Notes: a model not told the origin generated them from the letters alone. A DNA stretch of 55,452 nucleotides from Lentimicrobiaceae bacterium (GCA_015061295.1 SUWU01000015.1:1-55452), one strand, 5' to 3'. Numbered from the stretch's first letter, positions 1-7,562 are shown. Translations and numbers: made by a program.

Positions 1-86
1 ATTATTTAATATAAAAAGTCTTCGATGAAGAATATTTTTTTTTGAAAAATTTCCCGAAATCGAAAGCAGAAAATATTTTTTAGTTG

Positions 87-94
87 TATATTTG
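87..94 (+). promoter_or_regulatory. Bacteroidota -7 promoter element (TATATTTG)
   Basis: TATATTTG matches the TAnnTTTG consensus of the Bacteroidota housekeeping sigma factor. It lies 28 bases before the ATG at 123, a normal spacing for the antitoxin gene. Confidence 0.7.
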
Positions 95-122
95 CAAATA
101 TAAAAACTGAAATTTTAGGATT

Positions 123-326
123 ATGGCAACAATCACATTAAGTTATGATGAAGAAAACGCTGGAGCAAGAGGAATATTAGATGTTGTCTTGTCAACAGGA
201 TTCTTCAAACAAGAATATGAACCTAACGAAGAAACCCTTGAAGCTATAAGAGAACTTCGTGAAGGTAATTGTAAATCATACGGTAGTTTTGATGAAATGA
301 TAAACGATATATTAAATGAAGCGTGA
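123..326 (+). CDS. RelB/DinJ-like antitoxin (orphaned)
   Basis: This 67-residue acidic protein starts with a short beta-like segment (ATITLSYDEENA) followed by helices, the layout of small Bacteroidota antitoxins paired with YafQ/RelE-type mRNA interferases. The N-terminus would form the DNA-binding strand and the C-terminal half would cap the toxin; that split is family knowledge, not something seen here. It has its own TAnnTTTG promoter and an A-rich leader. The stop codon is followed directly, in the same frame, by the C-terminal end of a YafQ-like toxin, so the toxin body has been lost. The antitoxin itself looks intact. Family assignment is by pattern only. Confidence 0.6.
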   Translation: MATITLSYDEENAGARGILDVVLSTGFFKQEYEPNEETLEAIRELREGNCKSYGSFDEMINDILNEA

Positions 327-434
327 GTCTGTCACGTTCATCCTGATTGGGTACTTGTCTATGGCAAGACCGACACCAACGAACTGAAAATATTGGAACT
401 CGTCAGATTAGGATCTCATTCTAATTTATTTTGA
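327..434 (+). pseudogene. C-terminal stub of a YafQ/RelE-type toxin
   Basis: Right after the antitoxin TGA, and in the same frame, the bases encode a C-terminus reading CHVHPDWVLVY...LVRLGSHSNLF and then TGA. The HPDWVLVY and LVRxGSHSxLF blocks are the last two conserved strands of YafQ-like ribosome-dependent mRNA interferases. About 60 N-terminal residues and any start codon are missing, consistent with a deletion joining the antitoxin end to the toxin end. It should be inactive. Confidence 0.7.
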
Positions 435-611
435 TAAATAATCAATCGGGTTTAGGTAAAACATCTTCTGCCATCCAAGCGGAGCATTGTCAATTCTCCA
501 AGGATAAGGAATTGGCGTAGCAATTGCATAATGCAGATGCGCTGGGGTGTTGGCAGAATTATCGACAAAACCACAATTATAATTCTTTTAATCCATTTCA
601 GCATAAATCAA
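426..611 (-). pseudogene. Remnant of an M23-type peptidase
   Basis: On the minus strand the bases read NYNCGFVDNSANTPAHLHYA, then a stretch ending GWQKMFYLNP and IDYLSK before TAA. The HLHY block is the last metal-binding motif (HxH) of M23/LytM endopeptidases. An in-frame TAA at 588-590 interrupts the frame upstream, and no start or N-terminal domain is present. Its tail overlaps the toxin stub by 9 bases, so two decayed genes lie end to end. From 612 to 730 I see nothing further. Confidence 0.6.
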
Positions 612-730
612 ACAAGTTTGAAGTTATCAATTACAAGCGTATAATAAAATTGCAGATTCATAAACATTCGATGGAATGTGTTTTTAAAGATAACTATTGA
701 AGCTTGATTATATTGTTTGGAGATAAAATA

Positions 731-766
731 AAAAGCCAACTTACTGTGGATAGGAAGTTGGCTTTT
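731..766. terminator. Bidirectional hairpin terminator
   Basis: AAAAGCCAACTT (731-742) and AAGTTGGCTTTT (755-766) form a perfect 12-bp stem with a 12-base loop and A/T flanks. It would end the minus-strand unit that finishes at 799. Confidence 0.75.
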
Positions 767-798
767 GAATGATAATAGGAGGATTACATATAACCATG

Positions 799-1218
799 CT
801 AAAATTTAATCGTAAATAACTGCCATCTTCCATTTCCATAATTTAATTGTATTACGGCTTTCCCGCTTATGATATTTCCGTAATAATCTACATTCCACCT
901 TATTCCACCACCAGTCCATGTATATCCGCTATTATTCCATCCGTTATGAACATATCCTCCATTACCAAAATATATATGTGTAATATTGTCATTTTTTATA
1001 CGAACTTCAAGTGTGTATATTTCGTAATTTGTTGAATTACTTTGATATTCTACTGTGAGTTCGTATAAACCATCATCAAGAATTACTTGTCCTAAATTTC
1101 TTTGAGTAACGCTATGCACAGGTGTGTGCGAAACGAATGGAAGATCGTACGACTGCGCTTTAACTGAAAATGTTGACAAACATAATGCAATTACAAGGAT
1201 AATCAAACTATTTTTCAT
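799..1218 (-). CDS. Small secreted protein, unknown function
   Basis: This 139-residue protein has a clear signal peptide (hydrophobic run at about residues 5-17, cleavage likely after KAQ at 20-22). The rest is rich in Tyr, Asn and Gly with alternating beta-strand patterns and no recognised catalytic motif. It is the last gene of a minus-strand group and sits 17 bases after the membrane protein gene at 1236-1874. I do not recognise a family. It has no T9SS sorting domain, so it is probably periplasmic or simply exported. Confidence 0.6.
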   Translation of the reverse strand: MKNSLIILVIALCLSTFSVKAQSYDLPFVSHTPVHSVTQRNLGQVILDDGLYELTVEYQSNSTNYEIYTLEVRIKNDNITHIYFGNGGYVHNGWNNSGYTWTGGGIRWNVDYYGNIISGKAVIQLNYGNGRWQLFTIKF

Positions 1219-1235
1219 ATCATCTTTTTATTAAG

Positions 1236-1874
1236 TTATTGTTTAATATCTTTTATCAATTCATAAATTTCAAATATACTTTCTCCTATTTCTCTTTGAT
1301 TGTTAGGATAAGTATCTATAATTTCAGGTGGCAGACCTTTTATGTGCGGATTTATTGATTGCGTTAGAAATTCAGATTTTACTATGAATGTTAGATTTTC
1401 CAATTCTTTATAAGATAAATAAGAATGTAAATCCAACAATCTTTCAACAATATTATTAATCTGATCTCTATACGATTCTAAATATGATTTTCTTGTATTT
1501 GAAATAAACTTTTCTATCTTCTCTTCAAGATCTACGCTATAAAAATCATCAGCAAAATCTTCCTTATCTTTATATGTTTTAGGATTAAAACTGAAAGGAC
1601 TAATAATCCCATTTACACATTGGTTGATATGTCCATATAACTTAGAAAATTGCATATCAATAAAAGTGCGCATAATTTTCTTTTTCCTTACTAAAGGTAT
1701 ATAGTCGATGATTACATAAAATATGGCTGCTGCAATTATACTATAAGAGACGTTTTTAATAATTGTACAATAACATTCTGTTGTACAATAAAACACGTAA
1801 AATAAAGACAAGATAGTGATAAACGCAAGAATTATAAATATAGTATTGCTTTTAATATAATTCATTAATTTCAT
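1236..1874 (-). CDS. Two-helix membrane protein, unknown function
   Basis: The 212-residue product has two transmembrane segments in its first 60 residues (about 11-30 and 41-62) and then a mostly helical, charged cytoplasmic part. A short loop with two Cys (CTTECYC) joins the helices. I do not recognise the family. The start ATG lies only 15 bases after the hairpin at 1890-1920, so the gene is either read through from upstream or has a promoter within that short region. Confidence 0.6.
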   Translation of the reverse strand: MKLMNYIKSNTIFIILAFITILSLFYVFYCTTECYCTIIKNVSYSIIAAAIFYVIIDYIPLVRKKKIMRTFIDMQFSKLYGHINQCVNGIISPFSFNPKTYKDKEDFADDFYSVDLEEKIEKFISNTRKSYLESYRDQINNIVERLLDLHSYLSYKELENLTFIVKSEFLTQSINPHIKGLPPEIIDTYPNNQREIGESIFEIYELIKDIKQ

Positions 1875-1889
1875 GATAAATAATATTAA

Positions 1890-1920
1890 AAGTGCCGAAA
1901 GGAATAATCTTTCGGCACTT
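1890..1920 (-). terminator. Hairpin with short T-run
   Basis: AAGTGCCGAAAG and CTTTCGGCACTT (1909-1920 and 1890-1901) form a perfect 12-bp stem. On the minus strand it is followed by only four T, so it may be a weak terminator that attenuates the next gene rather than closing the LRR transcript. Confidence 0.6.
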
Positions 1921-1927
1921 GTGATTT

Positions 1928-3565
1928 TTAAAGTTTTATCTTCATTGCTTTATCTCCAACACTGACAATATAAACTCCTTTCTCGAGAGTAATCTCTTCG
2001 CCAGCATATTTATCTATTTTCTTCACAAGCACGCCGTTGATACTATAGATAGCAACGGTGCTGTTGTTGGCGTTTGAGAAGGAAATGTTATTTGATGTTA
2101 TTGAGAAGTTTGGAATCTCAGCTTCGCCATCTTTTGAAGATGTAGGTTCGTATTCTTGAATATTCCAAAATTCTTTCCAAACATCAGCTGTCTGATAAAA
2201 ACCAAGAGTTCCATTTGGTACATAAAGTGTTGTGAGATAATAATTAGTGTTTGAGAAAGTATCATCACCAGCAGAAGGTGGAACACTTGTCATGTAAATA
2301 CTCTCGATACCGCTACAATTATAAAATGTTTTTCCATATATTTCTGTAACATCACTGCCTATTGTTAATGTTTTTAATGTTCTTATGTTATAGAACGGCG
2401 AAGGGCTAGAAAAAGAAATGGTACGCCCCATATAAATTGTTTCCAACGAACAATCAGAGAACGTGTTACTCTCTAATTTAAGAATTGTTTCTCCATCTTC
2501 TATACTTAGGTGCTTTAATGACGTGCAGCCATTGAAAACATCATCTTCAATATTAGTAATACCGCTTGGTATTTCTATACTTGTTAAACTGCTACAACCA
2601 TTAAATGCTCCACTTCCAATAGAAGTAACAGAATTAGGTATTTCAATATTTGTCAAACTTGAACAATTATAAAAAACGTTATTTCCAATAGAAGTTAGCT
2701 GAGAGTCCTTGCCGAACGTCACATTTGTTAGACTTGAACAACCAGAGAAAGTAGATTCTACAATAATAGTTAGCTGAGAGTTCTCTTCGAATGTCACATT
2801 TGTTAGACTCGAACAATTTTCAAAAGCACCACGATGGTGATAATTATTGAAATATAACCAAGTAACACTGTTTGGTATTTCTATACTTGTTAAACTGCTA
2901 CAACCATTAAATGCTCCACTTCCAATAGAAGTAACAGAATTAGGTATTTCAATATTTGTCAAACTTGAACAATTATAAAAAACGTTATTTCCAATAGAAG
3001 TTAGCTGAGAGTTATCACCGAATGTTACTGTTTTTAAATTAGAGCATCCCTCAAAAGCACCATTGGAAATGGCGGATATAACTCCAATAGTTTTGACAGA
3101 ATTAGGTATTTCTATGCTTGTTAAACTTGAACAATTATAAAAAACTTCATTTCCAATAGAAGTTAGCTGAGAGTTCTCACCGAATGTTACTGTTTTTAAA
3201 TTAGAGCATCCCTCAAAAGCGCCAATCCCAAAAGGAGTACCATCTCCTATAGATTCAATTGAAGTAACGCTGCATGGTATTACAATACTTGTTAAACTAT
3301 CACAATTATAAAAAGATCCTCCTCCAATAGTTGTGACACTATATACGTTTTCAGAATAAGTTACATCAGATGGAATAATAACATCACCTGAATATTCATG
3401 AGAATATTCATCACAAGATACACCTCTGTAAGTTACTTCAACTGTCAAACTATCTGTTGATAGAATATTGTAATAAATCCCATCAACCTCAAAATCGTGG
3501 GCTTGTAATGTTGTGCTGCACAATAGCACTGCTATCGTTATCAGCAATTGTTTAATTGTTTTCAT
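1928..3565 (-). CDS. BspA-like leucine-rich repeat surface protein with T9SS-type C-terminus
   Basis: This 545-residue exported protein has a signal peptide (residues 1-22, ending LQAHD). About a dozen LRR_5/BspA repeats follow, of the form LTSIEIPNSVTSIGxxAFxxC. The last 75 or so residues form a beta-rich module (STVAIYSINGVLVKKI...KGVYIVSVGDKAMKIKL) typical of T9SS type A sorting domains. BspA-like proteins sit on the cell surface and bind host or microbial ligands; that role is family knowledge. The repeats include a perfect 141-bp DNA duplication spaced 306 bp apart, which keeps the frame. The gene follows a GIY-YIG-like gene with a 9-base gap, so the two are probably cotranscribed. Confidence 0.85.
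   Translation of the reverse strand: MKTIKQLLITIAVLLCSTTLQAHDFEVDGIYYNILSTDSLTVEVTYRGVSCDEYSHEYSGDVIIPSDVTYSENVYSVTTIGGGSFYNCDSLTSIVIPCSVTSIESIGDGTPFGIGAFEGCSNLKTVTFGENSQLTSIGNEVFYNCSSLTSIEIPNSVKTIGVISAISNGAFEGCSNLKTVTFGDNSQLTSIGNNVFYNCSSLTNIEIPNSVTSIGSGAFNGCSSLTSIEIPNSVTWLYFNNYHHRGAFENCSSLTNVTFEENSQLTIIVESTFSGCSSLTNVTFGKDSQLTSIGNNVFYNCSSLTNIEIPNSVTSIGSGAFNGCSSLTSIEIPSGITNIEDDVFNGCTSLKHLSIEDGETILKLESNTFSDCSLETIYMGRTISFSSPSPFYNIRTLKTLTIGSDVTEIYGKTFYNCSGIESIYMTSVPPSAGDDTFSNTNYYLTTLYVPNGTLGFYQTADVWKEFWNIQEYEPTSSKDGEAEIPNFSITSNNISFSNANNSTVAIYSINGVLVKKIDKYAGEEITLEKGVYIVSVGDKAMKIKL
2566..2706 (-). repeat. 141-bp perfect direct repeat, copy A
   Basis: This segment inside the LRR gene is identical base for base to 2872-3012. 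The offset is 306 bp, exactly 102 codons. Confidence 0.9.
2872..3012 (-). repeat. 141-bp perfect direct repeat, copy B
   Basis: Second identical copy of 2566-2706. Recombination between them would delete or add 102 residues without shifting frame. A weaker repeat of about 45 bp pairs roughly 3013-3055 with 3176-3218. Confidence 0.9.
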
Positions 3566-3574
3566 AATTTAAAT

Positions 3575-3913
3575 TTATTTTGATGCTAAATAAATGTAAT
3601 AGATTGGACCATCAGCGATTTTGCCACCGCCACCATCTCGATCGTTTTCAAGATTTTCCCCATAAAATAACCTTGATAACTTAATCAAGATATTTTCTAA
3701 TTCATTTAAATCATCTATTGAGGAAGTTTCTGCAATAGGCATTAAGTATCTATACCCTTTTGATTGATGGTCATTTTCCCTTCGTTCCAAATTGTCTGTT
3801 TTCCCGATATAAAATTTGGAATTGGGATTCTCACTTGCAAATTTATTAATTTCATTAATGGCTTTCATAGCCTCAAAAACAATTTGTTTTGGCATATAGC
3901 AAACATTTTTCAA
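3575..3913 (-). CDS. GIY-YIG-like small protein
   Basis: The 112-residue product contains FYIGKTDNLERRENDH at about residues 34-49. This resembles the YIG strand and the following Arg-rich helix of GIY-YIG nucleases (YIGxTxNxxxRxxxH). Helices and a Gly-rich loop (DGGGG, about 93-97) follow. The first GIY half is not obvious and no clear catalytic Glu stands out, so it may be a degenerate or non-nuclease relative. It lies 9 bases upstream of the LRR gene in the same direction. Assignment rests on one motif. Confidence 0.45.
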   Translation of the reverse strand: MKNVCYMPKQIVFEAMKAINEINKFASENPNSKFYIGKTDNLERRENDHQSKGYRYLMPIAETSSIDDLNELENILIKLSRLFYGENLENDRDGGGGKIADGPIYYIYLASK

Positions 3914-3976
3914 TGCTCCCTAATTCCCAGAAGAAAGCGGATTATAAAAAAAAGAAAGGTGTGGGAACTTATTGTT

Positions 3977-4174
3977 CTACCCTATTGATGAGGCTTCTCG
4001 CATTGCCCTTGCTGTCAGATAAAACAATAACCCACACCAGAGGATATGTAGGAAGCCACTACGGGCTGTACATACCAATGATGTGGTGCCATCGTCACCA
4101 TCTTCACAGCTTAGAAATTTTGCGAGAATTTCATCAAAGAAGATAATTTCAATAACACCTTTTTCCTCCACCAT
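3977..4174 (-). CDS. Possible 65-residue membrane-associated protein
   Basis: An ATG at 4172-4174 opens 65 codons. The acidic stretch LSCEDGDDG is followed by a hydrophobic segment (FLHILWCGLLFYLTARA, about 41-57). A TAnnTTTG element (4187-4194 on the minus strand) lies just upstream, leaving a leader of only a few bases. The start codon sits in a CCTCCA/TGGAGG hairpin (4165-4179). I do not recognise the product. Its reality depends mainly on the promoter. Otherwise the 404 bases between 3913 and 4318 hold no recognisable gene. Confidence 0.3.
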   Translation of the reverse strand: MVEEKGVIEIIFFDEILAKFLSCEDGDDGTTSLVCTARSGFLHILWCGLLFYLTARAMREASSIG

Positions 4175-4186
4175 GGAGGTACGGTG

Positions 4187-4194
4187 CAAATGTA
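4187..4194 (-). promoter_or_regulatory. -7 promoter element (TACATTTG), minus strand
   Basis: CAAATGTA on the plus strand reads TACATTTG on the minus strand, matching TAnnTTTG. It would drive the small open frame ending at 3977. Confidence 0.45.
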
Positions 4195-4285
4195 GAAAAA
4201 GTTTTCTATATAATGAAAAGTGTTGAGAAAAATATTTTTTATGAAAATTGTAGAAAAAAAACTTGCAGGTTATAAAATTATATCC

Positions 4286-4293
4286 TACATTTG
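4286..4293 (+). promoter_or_regulatory. -7 promoter element (TACATTTG)
   Basis: TACATTTG, with an upstream TTG at 4263-4265 and a 20-base spacer, matches the Bacteroidota promoter. It is 24 bases before the ATG at 4318. Confidence 0.7.
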
Positions 4294-4317
4294 CATCGTA
4301 ATTAAAAATCAAAGTTT

Positions 4318-4560
4318 ATGCCTGAAATATTTAGAATATTTGGGATGAGGTTTTTCTTCTATTCCCATGAACATGAGCCTATGCACGTTCATGTTGAAAA
4401 TGCCGATGGTGAGGCAAAGTTTGAAATTAGTTCAACATATGTATTGTTGATAGAGAATTATGGAATCAAGCCAAAAGATCTGAAACTTGCGGAGAAAATT
4501 CTTGAAGAAAACAAAGATTTGGCAATTTATGAATGGAATAAATATTTCAAGAATAGATGA
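4318..4560 (+). CDS. DUF4160 domain protein (candidate toxin-like partner)
   Basis: This 80-residue protein is a complete DUF4160 domain. It has the typical start (PEIFRIFGMRFFFYSHEHEP), the MHVHVE strand and a C-terminal helix ending in WNKYFKN. DUF4160 proteins are usually paired with DUF2442 proteins in toxin-antitoxin-like modules; the biochemical activity is not established as far as I know. The gene has its own TAnnTTTG promoter and is followed after 40 bases by a DUF2442 gene, so both halves of the pair are present. Conserved His residues at 17, 19, 23 and 25 could bind metal; that is inference. Confidence 0.75.
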   Translation: MPEIFRIFGMRFFFYSHEHEPMHVHVENADGEAKFEISSTYVLLIENYGIKPKDLKLAEKILEENKDLAIYEWNKYFKNR

Positions 4561-4600
4561 ATTAAAGTTTTGTTTGAATAATAAGTAAATTTAAACTACA

Positions 4601-5008
4601 ATGATAATCACAAAGATTTGGTTTGAAGACAACCGCATTTATGGTTTGACAGATGATGGTCGTACTTTATGGCAGTCGCTGCTATACTACAAGCGGCTGA
4701 TGTATGCCACACCCGAAGAAAGAGAAAAATATCGTATGGGATTTTGTGGTATCCATTGGGAAGAACTTGATGAAGACGTGTCTTTTGAGAGTTTTGAATA
4801 TGATGATCCTGAACCTGTTGGAATATCAAAATTTTTCCTTTCTCATCCGGAGATAAACGCTTCTGCCATAGCTCGCAGATTAGGAATACAGCAGAGTCTC
4901 ATCGCTGCGTATATAAGTGGGAATAAAAAACCGAGCAAAGAGCGTGAAGATTTAATAATGAACGAAATCAGGAAGTTGGGAGAAGAGCTGATGAATGTGG
5001 AGTGGTAA
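4601..5008 (+). CDS. DUF2442 domain protein with helix-turn-helix
   Basis: The 135-residue product starts with a DUF2442 domain (about 1-65: IITKIWFEDNRIYGLTDDGR, then WxxLLYYxRLxxATPEEREKY, GIHWEELDEDVS). It ends in a helix-turn-helix segment (about 78-115: HPEINASAIARRLGIQQSLI). The order DUF4160 then DUF2442-HTH is that of an autoregulated two-gene module in which the HTH protein would neutralise the partner and repress the operon. That role is inferred from context. The HTH is intact with no truncation. Confidence 0.75.
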   Translation: MIITKIWFEDNRIYGLTDDGRTLWQSLLYYKRLMYATPEEREKYRMGFCGIHWEELDEDVSFESFEYDDPEPVGISKFFLSHPEINASAIARRLGIQQSLIAAYISGNKKPSKEREDLIMNEIRKLGEELMNVEW

Positions 5009-5023
5009 TTTACAATTGATTCG

Positions 5024-5098
5024 TGGGACGTACTGGACTCGAACCAGTGACCTCTGCCGTGTGAAGGCAGCGCTCTAAACCAACTGGGCTAACGTCCC
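5024..5098 (-). tRNA. tRNA-Val (anticodon CAC)
   Basis: The minus strand folds into a cloverleaf with acceptor GGGACGT/ACGTCCC, a CTGCC/GGCAG anticodon stem and a TTCACAC loop, giving anticodon CAC. CCA is not encoded. It is the second of two tRNA-Val genes in this direction. Confidence 0.9.
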
Positions 5099-5107
5099 AT
5101 TTTCAAT

Positions 5108-5130
5108 AAAAAAACGCCTCATCGGGCGTT
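5108..5130 (-). terminator. Terminator between the two tRNA-Val genes
   Basis: On the minus strand AACGCC and GGCGTT form a 6-bp stem around CGATGA, followed by a run of T. It lies just after the upstream tRNA-Val and may limit readthrough into the second one. Confidence 0.65.
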
Positions 5131-5135
5131 ATGTG

Positions 5136-5210
5136 TGGGGCGAACAAGGATCGAACTTGTGACCTCATGCCTGTCAAGCATGCGCTCTAAACCAACTGAG
5201 CTACCGTCCC
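5136..5210 (-). tRNA. tRNA-Val (anticodon GAC)
   Basis: Cloverleaf with anticodon stem CATGC/GCATG and loop TTGACAG, giving anticodon GAC. The acceptor GGGACGG/TCGCCCC has an A4-C69 mismatch, also present in the tRNA-Thr at 9639. CCA is not encoded. Confidence 0.9.
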
Positions 5211-5221
5211 ATTAGCGAGTG

Positions 5222-5229
5222 CAAAAATA
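5222..5229 (-). promoter_or_regulatory. -7 promoter element (TATTTTTG) for the tRNA-Val genes
   Basis: TATTTTTG on the minus strand ends 11 bases before the mature 5' end of the tRNA at 5210, as expected for a tRNA promoter. Confidence 0.7.
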
Positions 5230-5276
5230 CAACTTTTTTTTATTCTACCAAATATTTTTTATTCAATTTTTTATTT

Positions 5277-5284
5277 TATTTTTG
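5277..5284 (+). promoter_or_regulatory. -7 promoter element (TATTTTTG)
   Basis: It matches TAnnTTTG and lies 20 bases before the dipeptidyl peptidase start at 5305. It is back to back with the tRNA promoter. Confidence 0.65.
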
Positions 5285-5304
5285 AGTTTTCTAAATACAT
5301 TATT

Positions 5305-7530
5305 ATGAATAAAATTAAGTCCTTATTAATCATTATGTTTCTGCTTAATGGCATCTTTGCTATTAATGCTCAGGAAAAGAAAAATCTTGAATTAGCCGAC
5401 ATTTATGAGCGCCCAACATTCGCAACTAAACGCGTTGTCGGCATGAATCCTATGAAAGATGGCAACACTTACGCTACTCTCGAAAAAGGAAAACTCAATA
5501 TCTATAACTATAAAACAGGTAAGAAAGTCAATACCTTATTCGATATGAGAGAGCTGATACTTCCTGGCGATTCTGTCGCAACTCCTTTATACTCAACCTA
5601 TACTTTGAGTGATGACGAATCAAAGGTCTTGTTTATGAACAATTACAATCCAATCTATCGTCATTCATATACTGCCGATTTTTATGTTTATGACATTAAT
5701 AATAAGGTGTTGTTGCCTCTTTCAGAAAACGGTTCACAACGTCTCGCTACTTTCTCTCCAGATGCTACAAAAGTAGCTTTCATGCGTGACAATAATCTTT
5801 TTATAAAAGATCTTAAAACAAATGAGGAGTTGCAATTTACTCATGACGGAAAATGGAATCATATCATAAATGGTGCTCCAGACTGGGTTTATGAAGAGGA
5901 ATTTGGCTTCGCTCAAGGTTTCTACTGGTCGCCAGATAGTAAAAAAATAGCTTTCTATCGCTTCGATGAATCTGATGTCAAAGAATATAATATGCAGATA
6001 TTCAACGGTCTTTATCCTGAAGATTATAAATTTAAATATCCAAAGGCAGGCGAGGACAATTCTATAGTTGAAATTTTTGTGTATGATCTCGAGACAGGTA
6101 ATACTACAAAAATGAATACTGGCGAAGAAACAGACATATATTTCCCAAGAATTAAATGGACTGAAGATGCTAATGTGTTGGCAATCCAAAGATTAAACCG
6201 TCATCAAAATCATTTGGAAATCTTGGCAGCTGATGCTACTACAGGCCAAACTACTGTTTTCTACGATGAGACAAATCCTTACTACATTGATGTTACAGAT
6301 AACTGGACTTTCCTCGAAGATGGAAAAAGATTCTTGATGACAAGTGAGAAAGACGGTTATAATCACATTTATTTGTATATGATGGATGGAACTCCTGTCA
6401 AACAGCTTACTTCAGGTGATTGGGAAGTGACACAAGTTTATGGCTTCGACGGAAAGGAAGTTTATTTCCAAGCTGCTAAGAATTCTTCTGTCGAGAGACA
6501 AATTTACGCTGTTAATTTAAAAGGCGAGATGCGTACATTAATTAATAAGGTAGGTGTAAATAATGCGAGATTTAGTTCAAACTTTAAATATTTGATAAAC
6601 ATTAATTCAACAGTTGATCAGCCATATCAATATGTTTTGTTTGATAATAAAGGTAAGCAAGTCAGAGTTTTAGAAGATAACCAAGAATTTGCAGAAAGAA
6701 TGAAGGAATATAATCTTGCTAAAAAAGAATTGGTTACCATAACAGATCCAGCCTTTGTTTTGCCTGACGGAACGCAATTGGAAATGGAGACATGGCGTAT
6801 CTTACCTCCAGACTTCGATCCTAATAAAAAATATCCTGTCTTGATTTATGTGTATGGAGGCCCTGGACATCAGACTGTTATGAACTCATGGAATCACAGC
6901 GATTATGACTGGATGCAGATTTTAGCTCAAAATGGAATTATTTGTGTTTCAATAAATAACAGAGGCGGTGGAGCAAGAGGTCAGGAATTTAAGAAAATGA
7001 CATACCAACAACTTGGTAAATATGAAACAGAGGATATGATTACTCTTGCTAAATATATGGCAAGCCAGCCTTATGTAAATCCTGAAAAGATAGCTATTTA
7101 TGGTTGGAGCTACGGTGGCTTCATGGCGACATCGGGTATAACAAAAGGTGCGGATTATATCAGCACTGCCGTTGCTGTAGCACCTGTGACAAACTGGCGT
7201 TATTACGACAATATTTATACAGAGAGATTTATGCGCACTCCGCAAGAAAATCCTTCAGGTTATGATGATAACTCGCCGATAAATTTCGTAGAAAACTTAA
7301 AGGGAAATTATTTGTTGTGTCATGGCAGCGGCGATGATAATGTTCATTATCAAAATGCAATGGAACTCATAAAAGCATTGGTTTCTGAAGGTAAACAATT
7401 TGATTTGATGGTTTATCCAAATAAAAATCATAGCATTTATGGACAATACGAACAAGATGGACTTGATGTAAGAATGCATTTATTTGAAAAGATAAATAAT
7501 TTCTTATTTGAAAATCTTTTAGAAAAATAA
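5305..7530 (+). CDS. Dipeptidyl peptidase IV (S9B)
   Basis: This 741-residue exported serine peptidase removes N-terminal Xaa-Pro or Xaa-Ala dipeptides from peptides in the periplasm. The signal peptide ends after INAQ (about residue 23). An eight-bladed propeller (about 90-460) carries the DWVYEEE motif at 193-199, whose Glu pair holds the substrate N-terminus. The C-terminal alpha/beta hydrolase domain has the nucleophile in GWSYGG (Ser602), Asp677 in GSGDDNVH and His709 in NKNHSIYG. Length and motifs match Bacteroidales DPP IV. It is monocistronic with its own promoter. Peptidases of this kind fit an amino-acid or peptide fermenting lifestyle, which is inference. Confidence 0.95.
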   Translation: MNKIKSLLIIMFLLNGIFAINAQEKKNLELADIYERPTFATKRVVGMNPMKDGNTYATLEKGKLNIYNYKTGKKVNTLFDMRELILPGDSVATPLYSTYTLSDDESKVLFMNNYNPIYRHSYTADFYVYDINNKVLLPLSENGSQRLATFSPDATKVAFMRDNNLFIKDLKTNEELQFTHDGKWNHIINGAPDWVYEEEFGFAQGFYWSPDSKKIAFYRFDESDVKEYNMQIFNGLYPEDYKFKYPKAGEDNSIVEIFVYDLETGNTTKMNTGEETDIYFPRIKWTEDANVLAIQRLNRHQNHLEILAADATTGQTTVFYDETNPYYIDVTDNWTFLEDGKRFLMTSEKDGYNHIYLYMMDGTPVKQLTSGDWEVTQVYGFDGKEVYFQAAKNSSVERQIYAVNLKGEMRTLINKVGVNNARFSSNFKYLININSTVDQPYQYVLFDNKGKQVRVLEDNQEFAERMKEYNLAKKELVTITDPAFVLPDGTQLEMETWRILPPDFDPNKKYPVLIYVYGGPGHQTVMNSWNHSDYDWMQILAQNGIICVSINNRGGGARGQEFKKMTYQQLGKYETEDMITLAKYMASQPYVNPEKIAIYGWSYGGFMATSGITKGADYISTAVAVAPVTNWRYYDNIYTERFMRTPQENPSGYDDNSPINFVENLKGNYLLCHGSGDDNVHYQNAMELIKALVSEGKQFDLMVYPNKNHSIYGQYEQDGLDVRMHLFEKINNFLFENLLEK

Positions 7531-7554
7531 TGTGGTGTATTAGAAAAAAATAAC

Positions 7555-7562
7555 TATCTTTG
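7555..7562 (+). promoter_or_regulatory. -7 promoter element (TATCTTTG) for rpsU
   Basis: TATCTTTG lies about 60 bases before the rpsU start, leaving a leader that contains purine-rich AAGAAAGAGAGAG just before the ATG. Confidence 0.7.

Noticed and set aside
1928..3565. LRR repeats considered as a CRISPR-like array
   Set aside because: The repeats are coding, in frame and of protein-repeat type; spacing and content do not fit CRISPR.
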